Source: Purshia tridentata
Lineage: Eukaryota > Streptophyta > Magnoliopsida > Rosales > Rosaceae
Assembly: GCA_003254885.1 (NCBI GenBank)
Contig: QANT01003919.1
Location: forward strand, 1-32,041
Reading direction: 5' to 3'
Length of the DNA stretch: 32,041 bases
Shown: positions 10,468 through 18,814 of the stretch, in pieces
Layout of the letters: every line of letters begins with the position of its first letter
Position numbering within the stretch: the stretch's first letter is position 1
Notes under the pieces: generated by a model
Told to the model about the DNA's origin: nothing
Seen by the model: only the letters and a program-made list of their open reading frames with translations
Databases searched by the model: none
Program-made: the position numbers and the translations under genes

Positions 10468-10525
10468 GGACAACACCCGAGATTGAGGGCGACCCAGCCG
10501 AGCAACGAGACTAGACTCTTTGACT

Positions 10526-11543
10526 GTGAGTGGACTTCGTTTTATTTAAGTTTCTCAAGTTCTTAAATTGAATNTTTTACGATTTAATTCATATTTTCAG
10601 TTGAGTTATCTAAGCGTTGATTTAATTAATTTAGAAATATTATTGTTCATGAGCATGGTTTGTTGATTTCTTAAATTAATTGATTTGGACTTTGGATATA
10701 TCTCAGTTTTCTCATTTCAGTGTTTCGAGCATGAGTTTTAGAAAATTGGAGTTTTTTTTGAATATTTCATGTGAGATTAGTAATCTTTAATAGTTGATTT
10801 ATGAAAAGATTGGACATATTTCAGTTTTCTCGTTTTGGTATTTCGTACATGAGTTTTTGAGAATACGTTGGATTTCAAAAGGGTCATGATTTCTAAAAAT
10901 TTATTAGTCGTGGTTTTGAGACACTAAAAGTGGTTTTAAAATGCCGTGTAAGTACCCAGCTACAAATCAGTTCAACTTAGTAAGGTCTTTGGGACCCATC
11001 GTGACACACACATAGGCTTTGGGTCGTGTGTTGCGGTGCCTCGCCCTTTGGGGGCAGCTCTGCGTGCACGTATGACCAGTTATTTGCCCTGCCTGTACGA
11101 TGCAGAATTCCGTACAGGTGTATGGCCAGTTATCTTTGCCCTGCCTGTACGATGCAGAATTCCGTGCAGGTGTATGGCCAGTTAGACTTGCCCTGCTCGT
11201 ACGATGCAGCATTCCGTACGAGTGTATGGCCAGTTTTCCAGGGTACTTAGATGGTGGTTTTATAAGTTATTTTCCAGTAAATGAATTTCAGGAAGTTCTT
11301 TTCTATGATTACATTGATTTGAAATCTGTATGAAATGGTTTAGAAAGAAAAAGAGTTTTAAAATTGGGGGATTTCCAAGGAGAGAGATGTAAGGTTTTGA
11401 TATTAACTTATAATTTTTTTTTTTGTATTTTTGCTATAATAAATGAATCATGTTATAACTTAAGTTTAAATACTTTTATTTCCGTCCACTCACTGAGTCG
11501 TCTCATTAGTTATTTCTTTTTGTCGTTTTAAAATTTCCCCCAG
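10526..11543 (+). other. Predicted intron 2 of the LTR leader (5' LTR), carrying the hairpin array
   Basis: Donor TTGACT/GTGAGTGGACTT and acceptor TTTCCCCCAG/GTGG. The same pair occurs in the 3' LTR at 15384 and 16386. The 52-bp hairpin repeats at 11083-11238 fall inside. Confidence 0.4.
11083..11238 (+). repeat. 52-bp tandem hairpin repeat, three copies, in the 5' LTR
   Basis: Units start at 11083, 11135 and 11187. Each holds an 8-bp stem with an 11-base loop. Units 1 and 2 have left arm CCTGTACG, with right arm CGTACAGG or CGTGCAGG (one G-U pair). Unit 3 has CTCGTACG with CGTACGAG, so two positions changed in both arms and pairing is kept. Confidence 0.85.
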
Positions 11544-11900
11544 GTGGTAGCGGTGAAGCGGTCGGGCCAAAGTCGTCGAGGAAAGCTAGCGAACTTAGTG
11601 GTTTTTAGTAGCAACTTCGTTATTTTGTAAGCTTTATTTTTCCCAGCGAAGTTTTGTAGCCAAACTTAACAACCCTCGAATAATTAATTAGTTGGATTGA
11701 AATTGTTGGGTCAGAGACCCCTTTTGGTTGTGGTAGAGGAGCTGTGAATGCTTAGAAGTGTGTTTGCAGGTCCCGTGGAGAAAAGGGTTACTCCAATTTC
11801 AGGGGAGGTTCTGCCGAATTTTCGGTAGAATTTTCCTTGATATTGGATTCCCGCAGGATCACTCCGAGTTCCAGGGTGGAATTCAGGGAGGGTCCTGTCA

Positions 11901-12033
11901 GGAGGTGGCTGGCCGGCGACTGGCGACGTCGCCGGCGGGTCTGGGTGGCCGGAAAAGAGGNTAGGATTCCTCTAGCTTTGCACGAAGTGTGCATCCTTGT
12001 TTCTGAGAATTTCTTGGTTTTCTTATAGGAATT
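11901..12033 (+). other. Untranslated leader before gag, no canonical primer site
   Basis: The first bases after the LTR read GGAGGTGGCTGGCCGGCGAC. They do not match the initiator tRNA-Met complement used by most plant gypsy elements. The stretch is GC-rich up to the ambiguous base at 11961, then ends in a splice-acceptor-like TTTTCTTATAG just before GAATT and the gag ATG. Confidence 0.5.
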
Positions 12034-13399
12034 ATGCCTTCTCGACGTGGCCGACCACCGGGGGATCATCATAGAGTTAACGAAGGTGCAGACGAGGCTG
12101 CACCAGGATTCGCTCAATCCTTGGATCGGTTAGTAGAAGCAATGACAAATGTAGTACGTACTCGTGGACATACAGAAGGGGATTATAGTATCGAACGAGC
12201 CCATAGACTTGGGGCTACAGTTTTTAAAGGGACAACTGATCCTGGTGTAGCTAATGACTGGATTGTGAGGCTAGAAAGAATTTTCGAGGTTATGAGGTGT
12301 CCGGACGAAGAAAAGATAGGTTATGAGGTGTCCGGACGAAGAAAAGATTGTCTTAGCTTCGTTCTTACTTGATGGTGACGCCTATCTTTGGTGGGAATCA
12401 GAAAAAGTCAGACTGGCCGATGACGAGATTACTTGGGATAGGTTTAGGAGTGCTTTTTACGAGCAGTATTATCCCAGAGTTTACTGTGATGAAAAGAGGG
12501 CAGAATTTCAAAGGTTGAAGCAGGGATCCATGACAGTGGCAGAATACGAGAGGAAATTTACAGAACTTTCTAGATTTTGTCCGCATCTGGTGGCAGATGA
12601 GAGAGAGAAGTGCTCTCGTTTTGAGGATGGGTTGAGAGAAGAAATTCGCACAACAGTTGCTGCAGCTATGCATCTCAATTATTCTAACTTGAGAGAGGCT
12701 GCTATGAGAGTTGAGAGGTCCCTTGCAGAAGGAAATAGAAGTGGGATGAGACGCCGTCATCATCAGAGCACGTTAGTAGGTAGCCCTAGTCAAGGACTTT
12801 CTAAAAGGGGTAGTTTCAGTTCTAGTTCTTCTGGGAGTGGTGGATTCCGAGGTTACCAACATAGTGGTAGTGGTAGTCAAGACTCAGGACGTAGTCACAA
12901 ATTTGGAGATCAGTCCCTTACTGGTAGTGTTAGTACTTCGGGTTTCCCAGAAGGACAGCGATCCGCTCGAGTTGGTGCTCACAGGTACCCAGTTTGTCAA
13001 ACATGCGACAGACGTCATGAAGGGCCTTGCCTAAGGGGTACTACGGAAGGATGCTTCCATTGTGGTCAAATGGGGCATTATAGAAAGGACTGCCCGATGT
13101 TGTATCATGGAGAAGGTGAAGCTTCGGGATCAGCTGCACAGACGAAGCCAACTTTTGGAGCTCAGAGTCATAGTCATGGAGTGACACAGAGTGGAGATGG
13201 TATAGCTAACAGTGGCACTCAGTCTAGTCACCCTGTTAGAGGCGGAAGACCACATAGGGGACGTCCTAGAACTCAAGGCAGAGTTTTTACCATGACCCAG
13301 CAGCAGGCACCAGTTCCACCGGACGTCATTTTGGGTACGTGTTCTATTTGGGTAAAAGGCCCATACCTTGCTAGTTACATGCTTTATTGTTTCATTTAA
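12034..13399 (+). pseudogene. gag: gag polyprotein, frameshifted by a 31-bp duplication
   Basis: The capsid/nucleocapsid precursor packages retrotransposon RNA into virus-like particles in the cytoplasm. The start is at 12034 (MPSRRGRPPGDHH), after an acceptor-like CTTATAG. Frame 1 runs to 12372 and contains FKGTTDPGVANDWIVRLERI, the beginning of the Retrotrans_gag domain. The domain continues in another frame from about 12323 with AYLWWESEKVRL, FYEQYYP and VAEYERKFTELSRFCP. A Ser/Gly-rich linker follows, then one CCHC zinc knuckle (C-X2-C-X4-H-X4-C at 13052-13093). After VFTMTQQQAP the frame continues PPDVILGT, where Del/Tekay protease would begin, and then degenerates to a stop at 13399. 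Without the duplication the two frames join. Confidence is high for the family, and the copy is disabled. Confidence 0.88.
12287..12348. repeat. 31-bp perfect tandem duplication in gag
   Basis: Copies at 12287-12317 and 12318-12348 start AGGTTATGAGGTGTCC and are identical over 31 bases. As 31 is not a multiple of three, it shifts gag between the ND-WIV and YLWW parts of the capsid domain. Confidence 0.95.
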
Positions 13400-13866
13400 A
13401 CTTGCTCTATTTGTAGTTAGAGAAGCTCAAGTATAATCTAAAGTCAATTGGAGAGTTTAATAACATCCGGAGTAATAGTTTTGTAGAGATAAATTTGATA
13501 TCTATTAGGTAATAGTAAGAAAGGCTACTGGAAATTCTAATTGGGATGGAATGGGAGGAAGCGATAGCGGATAAAGGGATTAAGCGGTTGAAGAGAATGA
13601 ATTTAAGGTAATGGACTTACGTAAGAATATCTTATTCGCAGTTAGAGCGTGCTAGAGGGTGTAGTTAGGGGGGAAAACAGCATTCTAGGAAAGAAACACT
13701 AAGGGGAATTTAAAGAAAGTGTTGGTAAATTTAGTGGAATTTTTAATCAGAGTAGCGCAACGGAAGCGTGGTGGCTTATAGTTTGAAAAGAACGAAGGAA
13801 GAAATGAAGGACGTTGAGAACTAGATTACCAGCACGTGTATGAAATTTCGAGGACGAAATTTTTTA
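13400..13866 (+). other. Spacer replacing pol, ending in a polyprotein C-terminal relic
   Basis: About 470 bp with no pol motif in any frame. At 13840-13865 the sequence reads ATGAAATTTCGAGGACGAAA, encoding KFRGRNF, the usual end of Del/Tekay polyproteins. The same relic (EFRGQNSF) lies beside the reverse-oriented LTR at 20756. Confidence 0.6.
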
Positions 13867-13878
13867 ACGGGGGGAGAT
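13866..13878 (+). other. Polypurine tract of the LTR retrotransposon
   Basis: AACGGGGGGAGAT lies immediately before the 3' LTR start TGTGACGACCC. This is the normal position and composition of the plus-strand primer in reverse transcription. Confidence 0.8.
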
Positions 13879-15109
13879 TGTGACGACCCGTACCTTTTAA
13901 GTGCATTATAATAGGGCCCAACGTTGACTTTTGGGTATAACAAGATTTTAGCTTTGACCTTGGGTCCGTTAGGAAGGTCTCGAGCTCATGAGTTCACTGA
14001 CACGCGGTATGGGTTATTTAGAGCCCCGGTTAGAAAGTTGTGAACGTGATAAAAGAGCTCAAGGTTGACTTTGTAAATTATTTGGAGTTTAAAGTTGACT
14101 TGGACATGAGTACGTAGAGCTCGACTCCACGAGTTCGTAGACATGTAGCATGCATCATTTGGAGCTACGGTTTGGGAAATACGGAGGTTTAAAGTGAGGG
14201 GCAAACTTGTAAATATGTTAAAGTGGGTTTAAATTTCCAGAATTTTCTGGAAATTTCCTCTTTCCCCCTTTTATTTCCCCACGCGCAGCCCACCTCCCCC
14301 AGAAAACTCGCAGGCCATCTCCCTCCCCTCTCCACTTCGCGCGACCACCTCGCCCCCACCGGCGACGTTCCCAGCCGCCGGCCAGCGAACTCAGACTCCT
14401 CCCGCCGCCCTCTAGCCCTTCCTTTTCTCTCTCCCGTGATTCTTTCTCCCTCTGTGCGCGCGACGTGCGCGACCCGTGGACAATCCAGCCCATATCTGGC
14501 CAGTCTCCGGCCAGGCCTAGCCACTGGCGACCCTCCCCACGCCAGCGGCAGCTCAGCCCGACCTCCCTCCTCACGGCCTGACCCTCATGCACCCGCAAAC
14601 AACCCAGCTCGCCGCCCTTTGGCTCGCGGATTTCGTCTAGCTCCAGCCTCCATTTGCCTCGATTTCAGGTGGGTTTTTCTTATTTCATCTTGGGCTTTCT
14701 TTTTCGTATAGTGTGGTTGTTCAATTGGGAGAAATTGTAGAAAATTAAAATTGGAGTTTAATAGCCATTTCGGGTCCCTCTAAAAACTGATTTTGGATGG
14801 TGTTTTGAAGTTGTGTTGAGCAATAATCACTCATAGGAATTACCAATGGAAGGTTAGAATGAGAAATTTCAAGGAAATTGAAAGTTGGAAATTTGGGGCT
14901 TGTGCCCATTTCGGAAATTTTGGGAATTTAAGGTGTTTGTAGAGATTAATGGCATTTGTTAGTGATTTTCACCTTTAGGAACGATCTTTTGAGGTTTGGA
15001 ATGATGGGTTCGAAGGAAAAGGCGGAAATGGTGAAATTGGGGTTGAAAACGCTACTTTGTTTGGGGTTGAGGTTAGTCCGACCCATTAATTGTGGAATTT
15101 AGAAATCGT

Positions 15110-15273
15110 CGTGGAATTTAGACTTTATTAAGCGGGCTATTAGCTTGGGTTGTAAAGAAAAGACCTAGGGTAGCGAAACCCCAAATTTTCACGTGGAGTT
15201 TAGACTTTATTAAGCGAGCTATTAACTTGGGTGGTACAGAAAAGACTTAGATTAGCGAAACCCCAAACTTTAG
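15110..15273. repeat. 82-bp tandem duplication in the 3' LTR
   Basis: Copies begin at 15110 and 15192 (CGTGGA.TTTAGACTTTATTAAGCG) with several mismatches. The corresponding stretch of the 5' LTR near 10330-10415 is single copy. Confidence 0.75.
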
Positions 15274-15803
15274 ACATAGATGGACATTTTAAATGAGGGA
15301 ACTAATGACGTTTTTTTTCTTATAGGGACGACACCCGAGAGTGAAGGCGACCCAGCTAAGCAACGGGACTAGACTCCTTGACTGTGAGTGGACTTCATTT
15401 TTATTTAAGTTTCTCAAGTTCTAAATTTAACTCATTTTCGTATGTTTTGCGTAGTCATGAGTTTCGATTTGCTATAGATTGATTTTGGGATTTGGAGTGC
15501 TATTAATTGGTTTTATGAATTGATATGTATTTTTGTCAAATGATGATTGAGATTGTGTGAAACCCATTTAAAGTACGGTTTTGCGGGAATAATTATTGAA
15601 TTCTCCAAAATTTTAAGAGCGTTTTCAAATAGAATTTATTAAATTTTTAATGTGGATAATTGAGTACGGATGGATTTGGATTTTAGTGAGCACCCACTTA
15701 GTACCCGTCTTGGATTATGGAAGTATATAGGTCTTTGGGACCCATCACGGCACACACATAGGCTTTGGGCCGTGTGTCGGGATGCCTTGCCCTTTGGGGG
15801 CGG

Positions 15804-15990
15804 CCCTGCGTGCACGTACGGCAGGATATTGGCCCTGCATGTGTATGACAGACCCTGGCTCTGCACATGTACGGCAGGATATTGGCCCTGCATGTGTACG
15901 GCAGGTTATAGGCCCTGCGCATGTACGGCAGGTTATTGGCCCTGCATGCGTACGGCAGGTTGTGGGCCCTGCGCATGTACGGCAGGCTAT
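15804..15990 (+). repeat. 27-bp tandem repeat array in the 3' LTR, about seven copies
   Basis: CCCTG cores recur at about 15832, 15859, 15886, 15913, 15940 and 15967, with a diverged first unit at 15804. Most units read CCTGC, then 8-9 bases, then GCAGG, a short stem-loop. The array takes the same LTR position as the 52-bp hairpin array of the other LTR. Confidence 0.8.
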
Positions 15991-16089
15991 ACGGGGAAAA
16001 TTGGGAGCGAGCGGAATATTCGTTTTAAATCTTAATATTTGGTTTATGCGAAGAAATTCTCGGAGTTATGCATGATAAAATTTTCGTTT

Positions 16090-16265
16090 GAGAAATCGCA
16101 AAGTATTTTACTAGTTTTGTCCAAATGATTTGTTAAAGAACATTTTAAATCCATTTCAAAAACTGGGGGTTTAAATTGAGAAATCGCAGAGTATTTTACT
16201 AGTTTTGTGCAAATGATTTGTTAACGAACATTTTAAATCCATTTCAAAAACTGGGGGTTTTCATG
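16090..16265. repeat. 88-bp tandem duplication in the 3' LTR
   Basis: Copies start at 16090 and 16178 (GAGAAATCGCA.AGTATTTTAC) with about three internal mismatches, diverging only at the last bases. I see no second copy in the equivalent part of the 5' LTR. Confidence 0.85.
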
Positions 16266-16759
16266 CAAAATTTGTGCGATCCTGATGTAAATTTTTCGGT
16301 TAATTGTAAAAATTATTTTATTTTTGTCCACTCACTGGGTTGTCTCACGTTTACCTCTTGTGGTTTTCTTTTAAAATTTCCCCCAGGTAACTGCGGTGGA
16401 GCGGTCGAGCAGGAGACGCGTCGAGGATTCCGTAGACTATAGAAACTTGTAAATTCCCCCCTAACGTATTATCTAATTTTACTATTTATAGTAGTTGGAC
16501 TACCGCGGTGTAAACATCACTGTTATTAGTACGAACATTATCTTAGTTCCCTTTTGTTATGAATTTGGGTCGGAGACCCCTGTTTGTGGTAGGGAAGCTA
16601 GATTAGAAGTGTAATTTACAGGTTGCTAAAGAAAGGAAATCCAGGGTTAGTCCAATTTCAGGGGAGGTTCTGCCGAATTTTCGGTAGGATTTTCCTTGAC
16701 ATTGGATTCCCGCAGGGTCACCCCGAGTTCAAGGGTGGAACTCGGGAAGGGTCCTGTCA

Positions 16760-17640
16760 GTTTATTTGGCTTTTATATAACTTGTGTTTATTTCCTTGGT
16801 ATATGGTATCACACCTTGGCTTATGGTTGATAATATTGAAACTGATGAACTGAATCTAATCTAGCATCACACATCTCACTTTAGTTGTGGCTAGCACTGG
16901 GATGCCTACTTTGACGGATCCTTACGTGCCTGGGTTGTGACTCCTCACATGAATATTTGAAATGCTTGTTGGTTGTGTTTCTTAAGTTGTGCATCTGTCG
17001 TGCAGACTTAAGTGTGTTTGATTGGTTTAGTCTTGTCAAATAGTTTTGAAATTGGGTCCGATCAGTGATCGTTGTTTTACTTAGGTGCTTTAGGGTGTTA
17101 AAGCACTTTATACCAAACTTCAAACCCTAAAACACAGCTGAAATTTGGTTTAAATAGGTAAGTGTAGGTCTTCTTGTGGACTTGCATGTAGATGATTTAT
17201 TCCCCTAATTAATCTATAAAAATCAGAATTTAAAAGAGATAAATAAGGCAACTAGAAATCTGATTTTTAGAGATTAATTAGGGAGAACTTCCATATAGGG
17301 CACACGGTCAGACTTCCTTTTAGGGTTTGGACTGGGCTTAATCACACTTGGGCTATTATATGGCTGAGAATCACCTTGAGTTGCACAAAGCTCACAACCC
17401 AGCCCCCTTTCTATTTCTCATTGCTATTTTCTCTTCTTAGGCCGGGCTTGGCTTGTTGGGCTTTCATTTGTAAGCAAATGTTCATTTAAACTAAATTTGG
17501 GCTAATTTGCATCCATTTGTAACCTTTGAGCTTTTCACCTATAATTAAGAGAAACAAACATAAATAACAAGAAATAAAGGAACTAAGCACTAAATACATT
17601 AAGATAGAGGGCCTAAAATGCACACATTTAAGGACCCAAC
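16760..17640. other. Unassigned flank with a possible old LTR fragment ending at 17640
   Basis: 16760-17150 shows nothing I recognise and does not continue the gene interrupted at 8699. From about 17300 to 17640, read on the minus strand, the sequence begins TGTTGGGTCCTTAAATGTG, which has the look of an LTR start. There is no partner copy, so the LTR reading is tentative. Confidence 0.3.
17200..17287. repeat. Imperfect inverted repeat with arms of about 30 bp
   Basis: Left arm 17200-17230 (CCCCTAATTAATCTATAAAA...) pairs with right arm about 17256-17287 (TCTGATTTTTAGAGATTAAT...) with a few mismatches and a loop of about 25 bases. It could be a small foldback element or a hairpin of a decayed transposon. 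No clear target duplication was seen. Confidence 0.6.
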
Positions 17641-18526
17641 ACTAAGCATGGGCTATGATCAGAGGCAGGGGAGGGAAGTTAGCACACTACCTACTAAATT
17701 TAATACACCAAGCCTCATTAACCATGATTCGATCCAGTTTCTTGGAAACGCAATTGATAGAAGATCTTGTGTCCTTCCAAGTGAACAGCAACCCCATAAA
17801 TAGAAGTTCCTCAAGCTCTGAAGCATGAACACAATCATCAAACTCTTGCATAGCAGAGTTAGTCCTAGAAGATCCCCCCTCCACCTCAGAAGTTCTCATA
17901 CAAGTAAGGAAATCCCCAAACATGACCTAAGGACTCACCCCATTAGAGCTTGAAAACTTAATAAGGGTACTCCACAGCTCCCTACTGGTTTTAACATCAT
18001 TTGAGGCATAGACAAAGGACGCAAAGAAGTCAATCGTAAAGTCAACATGGTGAACCCTAACATTGATAATCTGATCAGTTTCCTCAATCTTGAAGACATT
18101 ATAAACCCCAGGTCCCAAACAACTCAAAGTCTCCCATTATTATGGGAATTGTAGTTATCCACCATCTCCCAACCCTCAAACATAGCCTTAGAGACACCCA
18201 CTTTATTACTTTCATGAACCCTAGTCTCCACTAAGCCAATAAGGGACAGGTGATTCTCCTTCACAAAACCCCTAACTTCAGCATGTCTAGGAGGGAATTG
18301 AGCCCCCTAACATTCTGACAAGCAAACTTAATGAACGTGACTTGAAGTAGGGCTTACCTGGGTTGGAGTACGCTTACTTGAGCCTTTGCTGCCGTTTTTA
18401 GCTGATTTATTCATATGCCTCTTGTTATTCTTTTTCCTTGAAGAATTACTAGCCACAATAAAAGTACCATCAACGTTCTTACCCATCAATTTGCTCGGCC
18501 ATAGAGATTTATTGGGAGATGTCGTG
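17641..18526 (-). pseudogene. LINE (L1-type non-LTR retrotransposon) ORF2 endonuclease fragment
   Basis: On the minus strand, fragments from several frames match the apurinic-endonuclease domain of plant LINE ORF2. A start reading NVRGLNS near 18305 comes first, then SLIGLVETRV, FVYASNDVKTSRELWSTLI, VMFGDFL (the GDFN-type catalytic region, with Leu in place of Asn), and FTWKDTRSSINCVSKKLDRI followed by MVNEAW. In LINEs this domain nicks target DNA for target-primed reverse transcription. Frameshifts and stops break it, and no reverse transcriptase follows. A Lys/Ser-rich stretch (18340-18520) upstream may be the linker before ORF2. Losing the 3' side is unusual for LINEs, which normally lose the 5' side, so later rearrangement or a deletion at 17641 is likely. 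Confidence 0.7.
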
Positions 18527-18814
18527 TGTCACACCTCGAAACCCAGGGGCGCGAGCATTTAAGAAATAGTTGAATACGAACTTTCCATTTGAATGAGCCA
18601 AAATCCTTTACAAAATGTATTTCAAAATCGTTTCTATGAAATTACAATTTGTACAAAATTCCATTTACAAATCAGAGTGCCAGCTTGCCATGTCTTCTTC
18701 CCCTCTACTTCCTCAATTTGCTCAACTTGCAACACCATAACCACACTATACCATATCCAATGGTGTACCCAGTTCCAGAAATCTCACTAGAGCTCGTATG
18801 AGTGAATAAACAAT
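18527..18814 (-). repeat. Truncated LTR (3' end only) of a Del/Tekay-like element
   Basis: Read on the minus strand it ends in GAGGTGTGACA. It shares layout with the end of the neighbouring LTR: a terminal GTGTGACA, a middle region, and CTCACTAGAGCTCGTATGAG, which recurs at about 19110. It is interrupted at 18814 by the start of that second LTR, so the latter inserted into it. Confidence 0.6.

Larger units (their letters stand above)
8700..11900 (+). repeat. 5' LTR (about 3.2 kb)
   Basis: Starts TGTAACGACCCGTAC and ends GGGTCCTGTCA. It matches the 3' LTR along most of its length but differs by indels: it has a 193-bp extra segment at 8966-9158, a 52-bp hairpin array in place of the other LTR's 27-bp array, and lacks the 82-bp and 88-bp duplications. 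A CT/GC-rich segment (9290-9702) is followed by two predicted introns, 9703-10467 and 10526-11543. Open frames in the CT-rich part are not conserved between the LTRs and are treated as leader. Confidence 0.85.
8700..16759 (+). mobile_element. Gag-only Ty3/gypsy LTR retrotransposon (Del/Tekay-like, TR-GAG type)
   Basis: Two direct LTRs (8700-11900 and 13879-16759), both TG...CA, flank about 2 kb that holds gag, a short spacer and a polypurine tract. No protease, reverse transcriptase, RNase H, integrase or chromodomain is present. A relic KFRGRNF just before the polypurine tract matches the C-terminal end usual in Del/Tekay polyproteins, so pol was probably lost by internal deletion. This matches the described class of terminal-repeat retrotransposons with a GAG domain, which need enzymes from a relative. 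No tRNA-Met type primer site (TGGTATCAGAGC) follows the 5' LTR. The bases flanking the two LTRs (GGCGA left, GTTTA right) do not form a target duplication. Confidence 0.8.
13879..16759 (+). repeat. 3' LTR (about 2.9 kb)
   Basis: Starts TGTGACGACCCGTACC and ends GGGTCCTGTCA, the same terminus as the 5' LTR. It carries the predicted leader introns at 14669-15325 and 15384-16386. It differs from the 5' LTR in having a 27-bp repeat array (15804-15990), an 82-bp duplication (15110-15273) and an 88-bp duplication (16090-16265). A 162-codon open frame at 14223-14711 has no equivalent in the other LTR and is taken as leader. Confidence 0.85.

Noticed and set aside
10967..11333. ORFs of 74-81 codons on both strands with repeated Cys and Tyr
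   Set aside because: They are created by the 52-bp LTR hairpin repeat and have no counterpart in the other LTR.
14223..14711. A 162-codon Pro/Ser-rich plus-strand ORF in the 3' LTR
   Set aside because: The 5' LTR has a different, shorter frame at the equivalent place, so the protein is not conserved; best read as CT-rich leader.
15804..15990. Regular 27-bp repeats that resemble a CRISPR array
   Set aside because: There are no unique spacers, the units are contiguous variants of one another, and the context is a plant LTR.
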